A stretch of DNA of 64,000 nucleotides, taken from Paralvinella palmiformis. Lineage: Eukaryota; Annelida; Polychaeta; Terebellida; Alvinellidae. Below the pieces are notes generated by a model. It did no database searches. It was not told where the DNA came from and was given only the letters and a program-made list of their open reading frames with translations. The position numbers and the translations under genes are program-made. This document shows positions 32,401-44,365 of the stretch, piece by piece. Numbering within the stretch: the stretch's first letter is position 1; every line of letters begins with the position of its first letter. The stretch is taken from the NCBI GenBank assembly GCA_025642065.1, contig JAODUP010000112.1:372001-436000 (forward strand), in the 5' to 3' direction.

Positions 32401-35206
32401 TGATTGGTTATGGGGCTTGTGTAGATCAAGAGATGACCATCAGACTTTGTTCATGGTAAACTCTACTTACTCAATCACGCAGTTAAATTGCAATAAAAAA
32501 TGAGTCACTGACACAAATCAACCGGCATCAGCTAGTTGTCTTGAAAGTGATCAGTGTACGTACCAGATGTTTCTGTTTGGATATGACTTTAGGTACATAT
32601 TGGGATCAACTAGCGATATTGTTATGCCGTCACATTTTGAGCGGTTGACTCCGACATCAGGTTGGGTGACCGTGATTGAGCTATTAAAGGAAAGTTGGTC
32701 TTTTAAGTTGATCTCGAGTGTAAAGCACAAAACAAAAAATGATCTCCACTCCGGATGATTCATCAACAAATTAGTTTTAAACAATGAAAGGTCCTGAAAT
32801 AGTTTCGCTGAAGAGGTATCGGTATTCTAAATGATTCTTCCTTCCCCGTGTTGGAAATAATTGTTCAAAAGGCTGTTTCGGTTCTCTCCGCGGCTGGCAC
32901 AGTGATTGCTACAGGCATAAGAAGAGTTCTGTGTGTTTTGGGCTTGAGGCTACGTTGCATTGTAATGGTTCATCATATGCGTTCATTTCTGAACAGACCT
33001 GACACGGCGTCACAGAAACTGTTAGTCATGGATGGAAGTTATCGTTCTGTTCTTGTAGTCCGTGGATGATATACTTAATTGGTTCTTTCCAAATGTATTA
33101 CGTCGAGAAGTTTTGTTATTGTTATCCGTTATGTTATTATTTTAATATTTAATAATAATAAAATCGTATATGACTAGCATAGTGTTGTTTCAAGTTGGTA
33201 AGATAGGTTTTTCATTGCATGAAAGGTGAGAACTATGTTGTGTTACCCAGGCTAGAGTTTGGAAGAAAGTAGAAGTCTGTATACACACTATATTGGCAAG
33301 TGAAAAACGAGTTTGAAAGATACAGATGAGATTCATTCCCATTTAATTAAGCTATATTTTATTTTCGTTCTCATAAAACGGATACTTCTCTACAACTGTG
33401 AGATGAACATGGCCTAGCTTCGTCTTTACCGGTATAAACCTACTCGCTACACAAAGGTGGTCTTAAAACCTCAACATTCAACCATACTGAATTGTATTCA
33501 AGGTTCGACATGCCTTATCAACCCTCCCAAAGTGAACAAATTCCAACAAAACAACTATCTTTTGCAGTGAGGAAGCTCTGATGGTGCAGTGATCGAAGTA
33601 CTGCACTGCAAACATTTGTTTATGGGTTCGAAATACGACTTGTCTCCTGTGGGATTTTTCGCTAAGCAGTTCATCCTCGGCCGGATGTGACCTGCGCCGA
33701 ATCTAAATGGCAAAAATAAAAATCCGTAGCAGTTATTAAAAATCGAATGAGACCCTTGTAATAAATAAAGAGAACACAAGCTATCGTTAGGCATCGATCT
33801 TTAAACACTTTGTCATTGTTTACAGAAATCGAATAATTATTATGTTTATCGTTGTACCTGCTTCTTGAACTAAGTAACTTGGAAATGAGCATAGGGCGGA
33901 TATGACCGGCTGACATTTATTTCGGTGACAGATCACCAAATCCTTCCTATTGTGGCTTTTTCTTGTAGAATCTCTACCTAACGATAAAACTATCGCCTGC
34001 ACGGCTTGCACTCTTAGGCAAGATTTGCATTCACGAAATTCAAAATGGCCGCAAACATTTACTGGAAAGGTGATCTAGTTATATTTCACTTTCCAAACGA
34101 TATGAAGACGTTTTTGACGACAAAATATATATTTTGTGGTCGGTGAATACAATTCCAGGTTTCAAATTATCACAAGTACACGTCTTCATTAGTTTCAAGC
34201 AGTTCTTAGGTTATATAGTCCCATATTTTGAGCAGCAAACATAATTTTAAAAGTATGTTAATCGTATACTAATGTTATTGATTCCAAAATATTCCCCTTT
34301 TAATTAATTCGATTCCAAGAAGATCACGTAAAACTAATGACCTATAAGACATGTCCGTATATATAGTCATACTCCCCTTCTCGTCATTAATTGGTTCCAA
34401 AAACTATGACGTAACCCAGTTTTTTACTTAAACCGGACGTAATTCCACTTGACACAGACAGTCATTTAGAATTTTGTAAATTTAATTTTTTCTTCAAGGT
34501 TGCGGGATCTGAGCCCAGATATTATAGCACAAGTATGATCCAATCTATCAGATCAATCAATAAATAGTTGTTAAAAGTCGCTTTCCACACGGACTTTAAA
34601 CCTTACTTAATTAAGGGTTTAGAGTAATAAAAAAAATTGAATGAGTATATATCATAATTCCAACCAATGTTATATTCACCATCGTTTAAGACTCTTGTCT
34701 GAAAGTTTTGCGAACACATTCTCTTTTATTAACACAAAATAAGAAAATCCCGTTATACTACCGGGCTATTCTAAAAATATGTCGGATTAAGTTAGAAAAT
34801 TTGTCTACCTTTTTACACCCTAATATTGCGGAAAGCTCCTGCTTTGTCAAAAAAACAATTGAAAGTAACATAAATTGCAGCCCATTATCTAAATCCTCAC
34901 ACAATGAGATCCTGAAAATTAATCGAAAATGATCAACGCTGTGATCCAAATACCAGCTACATATATGTCGTCGATTAACTTGTGCGAAGCTTATTCTCAG
35001 CTAATTAAGACTCGATTCACATTAAGAAATTCGGGCTACTAAAAACAGCCGATTGGTGGCTACTATATTGAAAACACTTTAACATTCGCAGACACACTGG
35101 TCTACTGACTTTGGAGAAATTCTAAAACCGCGAACTTTAATGATCGCGAAGATTAAAATTTTAGTTTCATGAAATTCGTTCCCCCGAATGATTATTTCAG
35201 TATGTT

Positions 35207-35237
<31 letters not shown>

Positions 35238-37400
35238 CATGACCATATATTAGCTTAAATGTAAGGCCCTCTAGTCGTTTTGTCATGATATTTCCAGGAA
35301 AACCATTCGCGCGAAATTGAATTGACGCTTTTGACAATATTCCGAAAACTGTGGCTGATTCTGCGGCGAAATTTGTTTTTTGGAAATGCGAGTTTAGTTC
35401 ATGCTTGCAAGAACAAAAGATCTATTTTATTTTCTGGTATCCTATAGTACAGGGTGCCGGTGATATTGTGGGAAGTTTCATCAGATCGTGATACCAATAC
35501 GAAGGCTATAAGGCAACAAAAAACAACAAACAACAACAAACGCTATTGGGTTCCTATAGATAAATAAACGCATTAATTATTTCTGATTTCAGTATAATAT
35601 TACAGAGATTTAAACAAATTAAAATAATCGTTCAACAATAAAGCTAAAGCGTGAACACAACCAAACCTGACGTTACAAATTAATTATAAACTGCATTTAA
35701 TACTATATGCTATATAACAGCCATAAGAATTAAAATAGATCCGGGAAAAAAATGTGCAATATAGCTTTGCCGGTCTAGAAGAGATTTCGAGTATGAGTGA
35801 CATCATCAGTTTGGAGGAACTTTGAAATACTTAGTTTTACTACCACTTTTTGCACACGACAGGCTAAATAGACCAACTGATTTCCAGGTGATAATGAGGC
35901 ACTCTAGAAGATGAAACAACCTTAAAAAATAATAAAATCGCGGTTTAAGGTCCGCGGTTTATTTAGGTATGTACACCGATTATACGTCATACCTAAGAGA
36001 ACATTAAACCATGCTCATAACAAACTATTTAAAAAAATGGTTGAAAATAAACTCTATCTCGCTCCCAAACCTGTGTTTGTCTGATGTTTCTCTAGGACGT
36101 CGCCCTTCGGTCATATGTTCGAAGTGGAACCAAAGCCGAAGCTAAAAAAATCACTTGCGCACACATCCGGACTTAAACCATGAGGGTGTTTCACGGGAAA
36201 TCAAATCTATTATATAGATATAATGATCCTCGGTGTTGGTAATTCCTCTTAGAAAATGTACTAGTTTTAGTAAATAATTGTTTTCGAATAACAGTTCCAG
36301 ACACTGAAAGAAGCGCCAGGTAGGGTCGAGTAGAATTGTCTCGGGTCCATTTTAAATGTAGAGAATATTTTGCTTACCAAATACTGGAACATATACATAG
36401 AGATGCTATATAATCCGAAATCCTGAGGATTCGCTAAAACAGCATTAAAACAACATTTCGTCTTTTCAGTCCAACAAATGTATTTGTCCGGAAGCAGGTT
36501 GATTGTCTAATTTAACTATATAATCTATAATTATTTCTTTAATGTGCGAATTATTAAATTAATATGTTCTCACAATCTCTCGATCGAGTTCCAGAAAGCG
36601 TACCCCTTCCGCTTTCTCCTGAGGCGACAAAAAGACCACGACTAGAAATTACATCTCTGTCCGTGCACTCACCCACGCCCTCTACAGGGATGAGCATGTT
36701 ACGGTGGATGAATAGTAAACCCCAAAATAACAGAAAGTTTATTATTTAGTCAAATTCAGTTTGATTGAATAAATATGCATTATTATATACTGGTAGATCA
36801 TGGTACGTTCATGTTAACAATCCAGAACAAACACCCGCACGCACGCGCGCGCGTGCACACACACACACACAAACACACACAAGCTTCAATGTGATTTAAT
36901 AGAAACGAGCTCAGAATCAACTTGCCACTTAAATATCTCAACTGATAGGTGATAATATTATTTATCACTTATATTACAGCCCCTGGGATCATCATTATAT
37001 GACAAATTAACAATAAGTGTGCCTACATATAAATTGTAAAATTGTATTGCTATTTTTATATGCACACAATTGACCAAAGAGACCAATCTGTGTCGTATAA
37101 CAATGAAGGAAAATTAAACATTAAACACAAGCTTTAAACGTGACCAGCAGCTAGATATATTCCAACTTAACTATAGAGATGCTCAAATGATTAGAACATA
37201 TGCTTAAATTACCAATAATTAGCCTATGGAGATCTATAATAAAGTAAATTTTTAAAAACGTTATATTTAGTTTCAAATAATTATTTAAAAAAAAATAAGG
37301 CACTTGTCTACTAATACCCTATACGTGTAATAAATAACTTCATATAATGAAACACCACTTTTGACCTCATTGCTTTAAGTTATTTTTAAAGGACACACAC
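32400..37400. other. Intergenic region with no recognised gene
   Basis: AT-rich sequence. It contains a tRNA-like patch (33,575-33,665), a short ATGGCCGCAAACATTTACTG-type 33-codon frame (34,045), a (TA)n at 35,213-35,237 and a decayed SINE A piece (35,838-35,927). A 61-codon frame at 36,564 (MFSQSLDRVPESVPLPLSPE...) has no support as an exon. Confidence 0.5.
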
Positions 37401-37424
37401 ACACACACACACTGTGTGTGTGTG
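37391..37424. repeat. (CA)n-(TG)n inverted dinucleotide tract
   Basis: A CA run is followed immediately by its complementary TG run, giving a self-complementary hairpin. It lies about 640 bp before the bHLH start codon. Confidence 0.85.
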
Positions 37425-37939
37425 TCGGCTGTTGATAATGTCTCACTCTAACTCGTCCTACACAGACAGTTCATCTAGAGAGAGACGTCGTAATTACTTG
37501 TCAGTTTAGACTTATCATCAGTCATTACAATGTCAACACCTGTAGACGTAATCCTCTTACTGATGAAATGATCTGTCAGCAGACGATACCGTGTCTCGTT
37601 GGTTTACTTCCGGTGGCAGGTCAGTCGTCTGCCGTACTTAGCACTCGGCGGGTGGGCGGCGATTAATGTTAGCGGTAAATTAAATTGCTGGTTAGCTTAT
37701 TAAACATATTTTGGGGGTATATTTTAAGTCCGAATATTGAACAGCGTGTGCCAGACAGTTAACTGGCATCGGGTGCAGCCGTAAGTTAGTTTTCCAGTCG
37801 CCAAACTCCCCAAACCTCTAATCCAGTCTTTAAAAGAAACAAAAGGAAGTTTATAAATAAAATAAAACAAACGAATGAGAGTCTATGACTGTACATCCCA
37901 ATATCTGTCTTCGACCATACGACGGCCTCCATATAACGT

Positions 37940-37945
37940 TATAAA
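37940..37945 (+). promoter_or_regulatory. Candidate TATA box of the bHLH gene
   Basis: TATAAA in the context ACGTTATAAAATTCG, about 117 bp upstream of the bHLH start codon. The transcription start is not directly visible. Confidence 0.35.
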
Positions 37946-38061
37946 ATTCGACGTAATTGCAATATCTTATTTAGTTCGCCGTCTAAGCTAACTGGTGTGA
38001 CAAGAAAGCTGGACATTCTCAATAAGGCTATAGTTGTTGGAGATCCATTTCGACGCGCACC

Positions 38062-38520
38062 ATGTTTCAAACCTATCAAGTCTCCTCCTCGACAAAACTA
38101 CAGGCAACGAAGAAGCCGAAAAGAGTGCGAAGCCACGTACCCCACCACAAACAACCGGCGCACAGAGTTCATAGAAGAAACGCCCGCGAACGATACAGAA
38201 CGGACGAAATCAAAGAGACATTCGACACGCTGCGTCAACTGCTGCCCCTCGGAAAGCATAGAAAGCGAGTTTCGAAGGAGAATATCCTGAAATATGCTAC
38301 TTCCTATATTCGGGAACTGGCTGTTCTGGTACGGGAACACGACGCAGCCGTATCGAAAATGGCCGACGGCCGTCGTTATGAACAAGATAACGGTCGACGC
38401 GTTCCGGATCTTTGTCCCTCATCTCTGGATCAGAACTACGTAGGCTGTCTTCAGGAGTTGTCCTCTGATGATGTTAACAATCCATGGAATTGCAGTAGAA
38501 GTGTGCACACTCCTTGCGAT
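38062..38520 (+). CDS. bHLH gene exon 1
   Basis: 153 codons including the whole bHLH domain. It ends TGC GAT before GTAAGTAAA. Reading through the donor would end at 38739 with an unrelated tail. Confidence 0.85.
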
Positions 38521-38824
38521 GTAAGTAAAAAACAACAGTTCAACAACGAAATATGTCTTATTCCATTACGATTTTATTCCCCAATTTACAAAATTAGTTT
38601 AAAGTTTTCCGATTTTCGTTTGTATAAATTCCCTCTCTCGGTCATCCACTGTGTGTGTGCGCGCGTGCGTGCGTCGGTGCATGGCCGTAAAACATCAGAC
38701 ATCCAACATTCAAAGATAATATACAGAGTTACTACATAATCCGACCATAGATAGTCCGACATCCTGATGATGCGACTAAAATAAAGGTAGCCATTAAGGC
38801 GTAATTATTAAACCAATACGAAAA

Positions 38825-38865
<41 letters not shown>

Positions 38866-39935
38866 TAGACCTAATCAATGGCATGCAAACGACTTTTAAC
38901 GTTTTAAAGTCGCCTACATTTTCCTTGACTATCACTGTGTAGCCATGACATAACCGGGCCCGAAGAAGGCGAGATACCACCCCCTCCCCCACACACCATA
39001 CATATATTAATGGATGTTTTTGTATATAAAAAACACCATTCATTCTACGTGAGCTCGCGTGGGCTGGCCGACATCCAACTCGGACGACTACGTTTCTGGT
39101 CATACACACGAAACTTCACCCATCCGTCATCCCTAGCACTCCGCCTTCACACTGTCAACAAAGATATAACGCCATACAATATCTGGCCAACTGTTCAGCC
39201 CATCCGATGTATCGAAGAAAACAAAAAAAGTCATCTCCTCTCTGAAGATTTCAAACTCTCAGATCATCATCACCTACCATCATTGGTTATCACCATAAAA
39301 TCTACATCATCACACTTCTACCAAAAAACTCATATATACACCACCAGCCATAATAGCCTTACAACAACACAACATAAATCAACACCAGATGGCTGTGCCC
39401 AATAGACGACAGTTAATGGGCTCTATCACAAATTACAACATCGTGTACGTGAACTATTGCTGTATTTAGACCACGTTTGTTTACGGCAGGCTGAAAAGGG
39501 TCGAGCGATTTCTTGGGGCTGAGGCGAACTGAAAGATGAAACACCCTTCACACATAACAGAGCAGTGGTTTGAATCCAAACTCCCCATCAATTAGGCTAA
39601 AGAGACATGCGTGCGTGCCTGCGTGCTTGCCTATGCACGCATGCATGCGTAAAACTTTATTTTTAAATATCCTGATAAGATTTATTCTTTTTATTCAGGC
39701 CTACTGCAGCAACTGTACGGTGGATGGACAACTCGCTAGCCACTGGACAAACAATCAGTATAGTGACACAGCCAATACCATAAATACTGTCACAGATACC
39801 AAGTGTTATCCCAGCTGTTACCTCAACTGTTACTCCAGCTGTGGATCAACGGAATATACAAAGAACTGTTGTTATAACTGGCATGGCGATAAAACAGGAT
39901 ATGAATCAAACAAAGGATATTTCTTATCCCGGTGA
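38062..39935 (+). CDS. Divergent achaete-scute-like bHLH transcription factor, two exons
   Basis: Exons 38062-38520 and 39699-39935 (phase 0, GTAAGT donor, TTTATTCTTTTTATTCAG acceptor) give 231 residues. A basic region RVHRRNARERYR (about 35-46) leads into helix 1 EIKETFDTLRQLLP, a short loop GKHRKRV and helix 2 SKENILKYATSYIRELAVLV (71-90), then REHDAAVS. RRNARER, TLR-x-x-x-P-x-G, YIR-x-L and EHDA-VS match achaete-scute/ASCL proteins. The usual NRVK-x-VN and SKVETLR are replaced, so this is a divergent member or a close class II relative. The C terminus is Tyr/Asn/Cys-rich (CYPSCYLNCYSSC). An in-frame TAA at 38023 supports the chosen start. It should bind E-boxes with an E-protein partner. 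Confidence 0.82.
38829..38863. repeat. (TA)n microsatellite
   Basis: Pure TA run in the bHLH intron. Confidence 0.95.
39699..39935 (+). CDS. bHLH gene exon 2
   Basis: 78 residues plus TGA: AYCSNCTVDGQLASHWTNNQ, then a Cys/Tyr-rich stretch and YESNKGYFLSR. It joins exon 1 in phase 0. Confidence 0.8.
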   Translation, partial: AYCSNCTVDGQLASHWTNNQYSDTANTINTVTDTKCYPSCYLNCYSSCGSTEYTKNCCYNWHGDKTGYESNKGYFLSR

Positions 39936-40256
39936 TATAACAAGAGTTCACACATACACACACACACGCACACACATATATATATATAGCTGCTGTGCCT
40001 GATGATAATTATTACGACGGTTACAATGATGATGAATCAATATACAATGTTTAATTTATTTCAATTACTTTGTATTAGAATTAAGAAAATTCCGATGTAC
40101 TTGTATTTTATTATCATATCAACATTTGTATTTGTGTCTAAATAACATGCACGTTGTGTGCATTAAATGTAGCTCGATCAGTGTACCGAATCTACCACAT
40201 CCAGTATAAAGAATACTGTATTTTGTATTGTTAACTACCGTCAATACGTTAGCTGC

Positions 40257-40268
40257 AATAAAAATAAA
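40257..40268 (+). terminator. Polyadenylation signals of the bHLH gene
   Basis: Two AATAAA hexamers lie back to back (40257-40262 and 40263-40268), about 320 bp after the stop, followed by a T/GT-rich stretch. Confidence 0.55.
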
Positions 40269-40434
40269 TATTTGTTGTACATATAACATATGACAAGTTT
40301 TGTTATCATTCAAATGACTTATAATTTAGTTCAGTCACGATATGTTATACTGTGTAATACCAATTAAAATACGAATACATACAATGTACATACGGAATTG
40401 AAAAAAAGGTTTTTACAACTTAAACTAGTCGTAG

Positions 40435-40437
<3 letters not shown>

Positions 40438-40483
<46 letters not shown>

Positions 40484-40484
40484 A
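40438..40484. repeat. (TA)n(TG)n microsatellite
   Basis: A TA run passes into a TG run shortly after the bHLH 3' end. Confidence 0.95.
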
Positions 40485-40885
40485 CGTGTGTGCATTTATA
40501 TATATGATGTCTTGTATTTTTCTATTATTTTCTTCTCTACCTATCTATTTTCTCTCATCGTACGACTCACGAGCGATGAACCGATGTAGATCTGTTTATA
40601 CGACGCTCTGACAAACTTTGTTGCCATTTAACAGATGGCGATGTTAGGTAAGTGTATGTTTAAAAAAAAGTTCGTACATCGAGAGAGCGCGTAATGAGAA
40701 CGAGATAGTGAACGCCTCACGATGCGTGGCGACCTCTAACGTATGTTCGCAGACTGAAGCTCAGCCTCAACCTTCTTACGACTATAAACTGGCTGCCCGG
40801 GACCGCAGAAGCCGAGTTGCCGGGACAGGATAAGTGTCTTGATATTACAAATTACGGACGAAGTAGTTCAACACACAACGATATC

Positions 40886-41013
40886 ACTGAGTTCGAATCT
40901 TGGCGTCGGCATATCTGAAGGGTGTTTCATCTTTGACTTCGCTTCATTACCCTTTGAGGTCGTTCGGTCCATTTAGCCTAACCTGTGCACAAAAGTGGCC
41001 GTAAAGCATCAAA
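40886..41013 (+). repeat. SINE family A, 5'-truncated
   Basis: It starts inside box B (GAGTTCGAATCTTGGCGTCG) and keeps the whole body to GTGGCCGTAAAGCATCAAAC. Confidence 0.85.
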
Positions 41014-41749
41014 CATCTAGATGTGCACAACACACACGCACGCACGCACGCACACACACACACACACGCGCGCATACACATCTTGATCAGTAATTTATAA
41101 TATTAAAGTTAAGGACTAATGGTAAGAAAATGAGCAGTAAGAATGCTATAATGTCTCTTATATACTCTAATATAACTTGACTTACGAAGAATCTATAAAG
41201 TCTACAGAAACTGTGCCGTCATCCCAATTTGAGGGGGGGGGGATATTTATTTCCAAAAACGCCCAGATGGGGAAAACTGATTAAGCAAAACCTTTAGATA
41301 GTTATATTCAGTACTAGCCGAAATAATTAGCCCGTGATTGTCATGTTTAAAAGAGAGTAGCCTAACACTTGAAGGGCGAATCATAAAGAATTCCGACCTC
41401 TAAAGGGTGGAAGACGAAAACCACTTTCCCCCGTTTCGTTGATTCCATTCACCAACTTGAACTTTATTAGAAATAAGAGCTTCTTGCAGAATGGTGATTG
41501 CGAAATTTCTTTCTTTGCACACATTAAATCTCAATGGCATTCGAAGGGGCTGTAAAGGATAAGTCTGTGTGTTATTTGGGATCAGAAACAATTGGCGTTG
41601 TAATGAGAGTGGCGTTCTAAGGGGGTCTAACTTCGAGAAGCAATTCATAATTCTCAATACCACCTATTCTATTTATCTAAATTGCTCAATTGGAATCGGG
41701 TGTTGTTATACCTGTACAGTAATACCCAGCTGTATATAATTCGGCCTAC

Positions 41750-41945
41750 GTCAAATTCCCCATTACGCCATTTTTCTAGAGTAAAATTCAGTTCAGCGAA
41801 CGTCATTACATCCGACGTTTCGTCACGTAGCTACGTTATCTACGTCTTATAAAAGACGTGAAATAAATAAATTAGAATAAAATATTTTAAAAAGATTTTA
41901 AAGGCATGACGACCGGTTGACGTCAAAACGTGGTTACGTCACGGC
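41750..41945. promoter_or_regulatory. Cluster of CRE-like ACGTC sites
   Basis: About 200 bp contains CTACGTCA, AACGTCAT, CTACGTCTT, AAGACGTG, the full palindrome TGACGTCA (41918-41925) and TTACGTCAC (41935-41942). No linked gene start is visible, so function is unknown. Confidence 0.35.
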
Positions 41946-42146
41946 TTCTGCAACCAATTAATGTACAGACTTTCAAACCAGTTGTAAGGCTTACCTACAG
42001 GATCCAGCCGTAGAGTCCTCTTCTTTCTGATGTCGTTTCTGATGTCCTCAGATATTCATTTTATTCCATTGTCGAGGAAGTGTTCCTTTCAATCCCGGTG
42101 TGCTCCATATTCTTCTCAAAACAAGTCTAGGACCGAAGTACAAGGG

Positions 42147-42171
42147 TTACACTTTGATCTTAGCCAAAAGG
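42147..42171 (-). pseudogene. U2 snRNA-like 5' fragment
   Basis: The minus strand reads CCTTTTGGCTAAGATCAAAG then TGTA. This equals U2 snRNA from about position 12 through the U6-pairing and branch-side region, in the invertebrate form with CAAAG. Neither the 5' leader (ATCGCTTCTCGG) nor the GTAGTA branch-recognition box is present, and the downstream 150 bp is only faintly U2-like, so it is probably a decayed copy. Confidence 0.5.
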
Positions 42172-42257
42172 TAAAATGATAATAACACAAATATTACTTG
42201 CGCGCGCGCGCGTGTGTGCTTTAAAAATCATTGACGTCGTTATGTATGATGCATGCT

Positions 42258-42335
42258 TAACGTTTGGGTCCCTCGGCCCATTTAGCCTACCATGTGCACT
42301 AAAGTGTAAAACACCAATCAGCATCATAATCATCT
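42258..42335 (+). repeat. SINE family A, 3' fragment
   Basis: CCTCGGCCCATTTAGCCTAC, CATGTGCACTAAAGTG and AAAACACCAATCA are the 3' third of SINE A. Confidence 0.7.
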
Positions 42336-42366
42336 TAACGTTTGCGTTTCCTGTGTTCTTGGTATG

Positions 42367-42567
42367 TTTCACTCACTCACTCACTCACTCACTCACTCAC
42401 TCACTCACTCACTCACTCACTCACCACCACTCACTCACTCACTCACTCACTCACTCACTCACTCACTCACTCACTCACTCACTCACTCACTCACTCACTC
42501 ACTCACTCACTCACTCACTCACTTCACCACTCACTCACTCACTCACTCACTCACTCACCCACTCACT
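42367..42567. repeat. (CTCA)n microsatellite, about 200 bp
   Basis: Near-perfect CACT tetranucleotide array with two short interruptions (CACCAC, TTCACCAC). Open frames through it only spell Thr-His-Ser-Leu and are not genes. Confidence 0.97.
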
Positions 42568-42650
42568 CTATCTATCTATCTATCTATCTATCTATCCATC
42601 TATCTGTTTGTCAATCTATCTGTATGTCCGTCCGTCTGTCGGTCTATCTA
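42568..42650. repeat. (CTAT)n microsatellite
   Basis: CTAT tetranucleotides degenerating into CTGT/CCGT units, contiguous with the CTCA array. Confidence 0.9.
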
Positions 42651-42716
42651 TCCCTTTTGTGTTTATTTCTTTTATTAATTAAATTTTATCTGGAAAAGAT
42701 TAGAAAACTCATAACT

Positions 42717-43044
42717 CAGCTGATCCGTAGACCTATATAATTGACATGAATATCAGCTGATCCGTAGACCTATATAACTGACATGAATATCAGCTGATCC
42801 GTAGACCTATATAATTGACATGAATATCAGCTGATCCGTAGACCTATATAACTGACATGAATATCAGCTGATCCGTAGACCTATATAACTGACATGAATA
42901 TCAGCTGATCCGTAGACCTATATAATTGACATGAATATCAGCTGATCCGTAGACCTATATAACTGACATGAATATCAGCTGATCCGTAGACCTATATAAC
43001 TGACATGAATATCAGCTGATCCGTAGACCTATATAACTGACATG
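42717..43044 (+). repeat. 37-bp minisatellite, nine copies, each with a CAGCTG E-box
   Basis: The unit is CAGCTGATCCGTAGACCTAT + ATAAYTGACATGAATAT. Starts are at 42717, 42754, 42791, 42828, 42865, 42902, 42939, 42976 and 43013 (the last is shorter at its 3' end). The copies are identical except for one Y position. Confidence 0.97.
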
Positions 43045-43134
43045 TGTGAGTAAGTGTATGCGCGTGTATGGGTTGTGTTTATCTGAATATCGCAATAATA
43101 TTCACACATAACGCTAAGTGGTAGGACGAGGATG

Positions 43135-43316
43135 ATGATGATGATGTTTCACGGCCACTTTTGTGCACATGTTAGGCTAAATGGGCCGAGCGACCTCCAA
43201 AGGTAATGAAGCGAAGTCGAAGATGAGACACCCTTCAGATATGTCACGTCGAGGTTCGAACTCAGGTGGTAGTGATCTGTGGTCCAACGCGCTACCAACT
43301 AGACCATGGAGCCGCC
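43135..43316 (-). repeat. SINE family A, full-length, inverted
   Basis: The head GGCTCCATGGTCTAGTTGG, GAGTTCGAACCTCGACG (box B), GACTTCGCTTCATTACC and GGCCGTGAAACATCATC read on the minus strand. Confidence 0.9.
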
Positions 43317-44365
43317 CTCTGTGGTAGGAGGACTGAATTAGAAACAGGAAATTCCCGATTCGCGTTTACTTGGATGTTCTTGGGTCATCTTGGCCCTTTT
43401 CTTTGCTCAAATAAAGTACTTAGATTGGACACGAAAATGGCGCTAGGTAAATATATCAGATAAAATGAAATCTAAAAACACTTCAAAGAGGATAGGATTT
43501 ATGCGAGGCTTTATAAATATTTATACGCGCTGTTTTTAATATTTTAATACTTCATTGGTTGTTTTTTCTTGTATGACGTAATGTATTCACATTCTGTTTG
43601 GTATCTTGTTTTTTAACGTTTGATGGCAATGGCATACTTGTATGCAAGATATTAAAATTAAGTAAACGAGAGAGAGAGAGAGAGCGAGATATGTAAATTT
43701 AAAAAAATACCCTTATCAACAGAAGCCATATATGTCCACATGTTCCGTCTTTCAGGCATAGAAAGCTGAGATAACTATATTTATTTAAAAAAAGTTAACA
43801 AAGCCATATAATTATTGTGGAAGTTGTTAACCGGATATTACTGACTTAAATACAAATATATAGTAAAGACAATAATAATATTGTAATATTTATAAGGCTT
43901 ACCACAAGTTAGTTATCGTATGGTCCACGTCAACTTCTTTTTATTTCTAGTAATGTATATACCTATCTAAGAACAGCACAGACTATAGATGCGGGGGGGG
44001 GTCGGTGATGGTAAGATCTGCTTTGTCATTTGTCCATCATAAACATTCTGCGGCGTTTGTACGCAGTGTAATAGCCGATGCAACGGCTGTGGTACAGTTC
44101 CAGTTTACACTTTTCGATGATAACCGTTGTTGATGTCTGTTGCGATCAAGTACCGGCTACCAGATCGTTTCGTGATAAAAGAGGGCGACTTCAACGTCAT
44201 TTATATTATATTCAATTATGTTTCGCACTAATCTCGCATTTATATATTAAAAATGTTCTCGCCGACTTTAACATTTCCAACGAACATCCATGTCACCTTT
44301 TCTCCTGTACGTGACATCTTACCGTAATCTATTGAGGCCTGACTGTCATTTAAATCTGGTCTGCC

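Noticed and set aside
34045..34146. ATGGCCGCAAACATTTACTG, a start-like frame of 33 codons
   Set aside because: It resembles a first exon because of AAATGGCCGC, but no partner exon, domain or conserved residue pattern was found.
36564..36749. 61-codon frame (MFSQSLDRVPESVPLPLSPE...) considered as an upstream bHLH exon
   Set aside because: A weak donor (A|GTAAAC) would require an acceptor just before 38062, where no polypyrimidine tract exists and an in-frame TAA lies at 38023.
37997..38385. Alternative frames on both strands over the bHLH exon
   Set aside because: Shadows. Only the frame from 38062 carries the basic and helix-loop-helix pattern.
41400..41663. 87-codon minus-strand frame
   Set aside because: No recognisable motif and no splice context beyond chance.
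42176..42740. Long overlapping open frames spelling Thr-His-Ser-Leu repeats
   Set aside because: They are translations of the (CTCA)n microsatellite in three frames, with no splice or start evidence.
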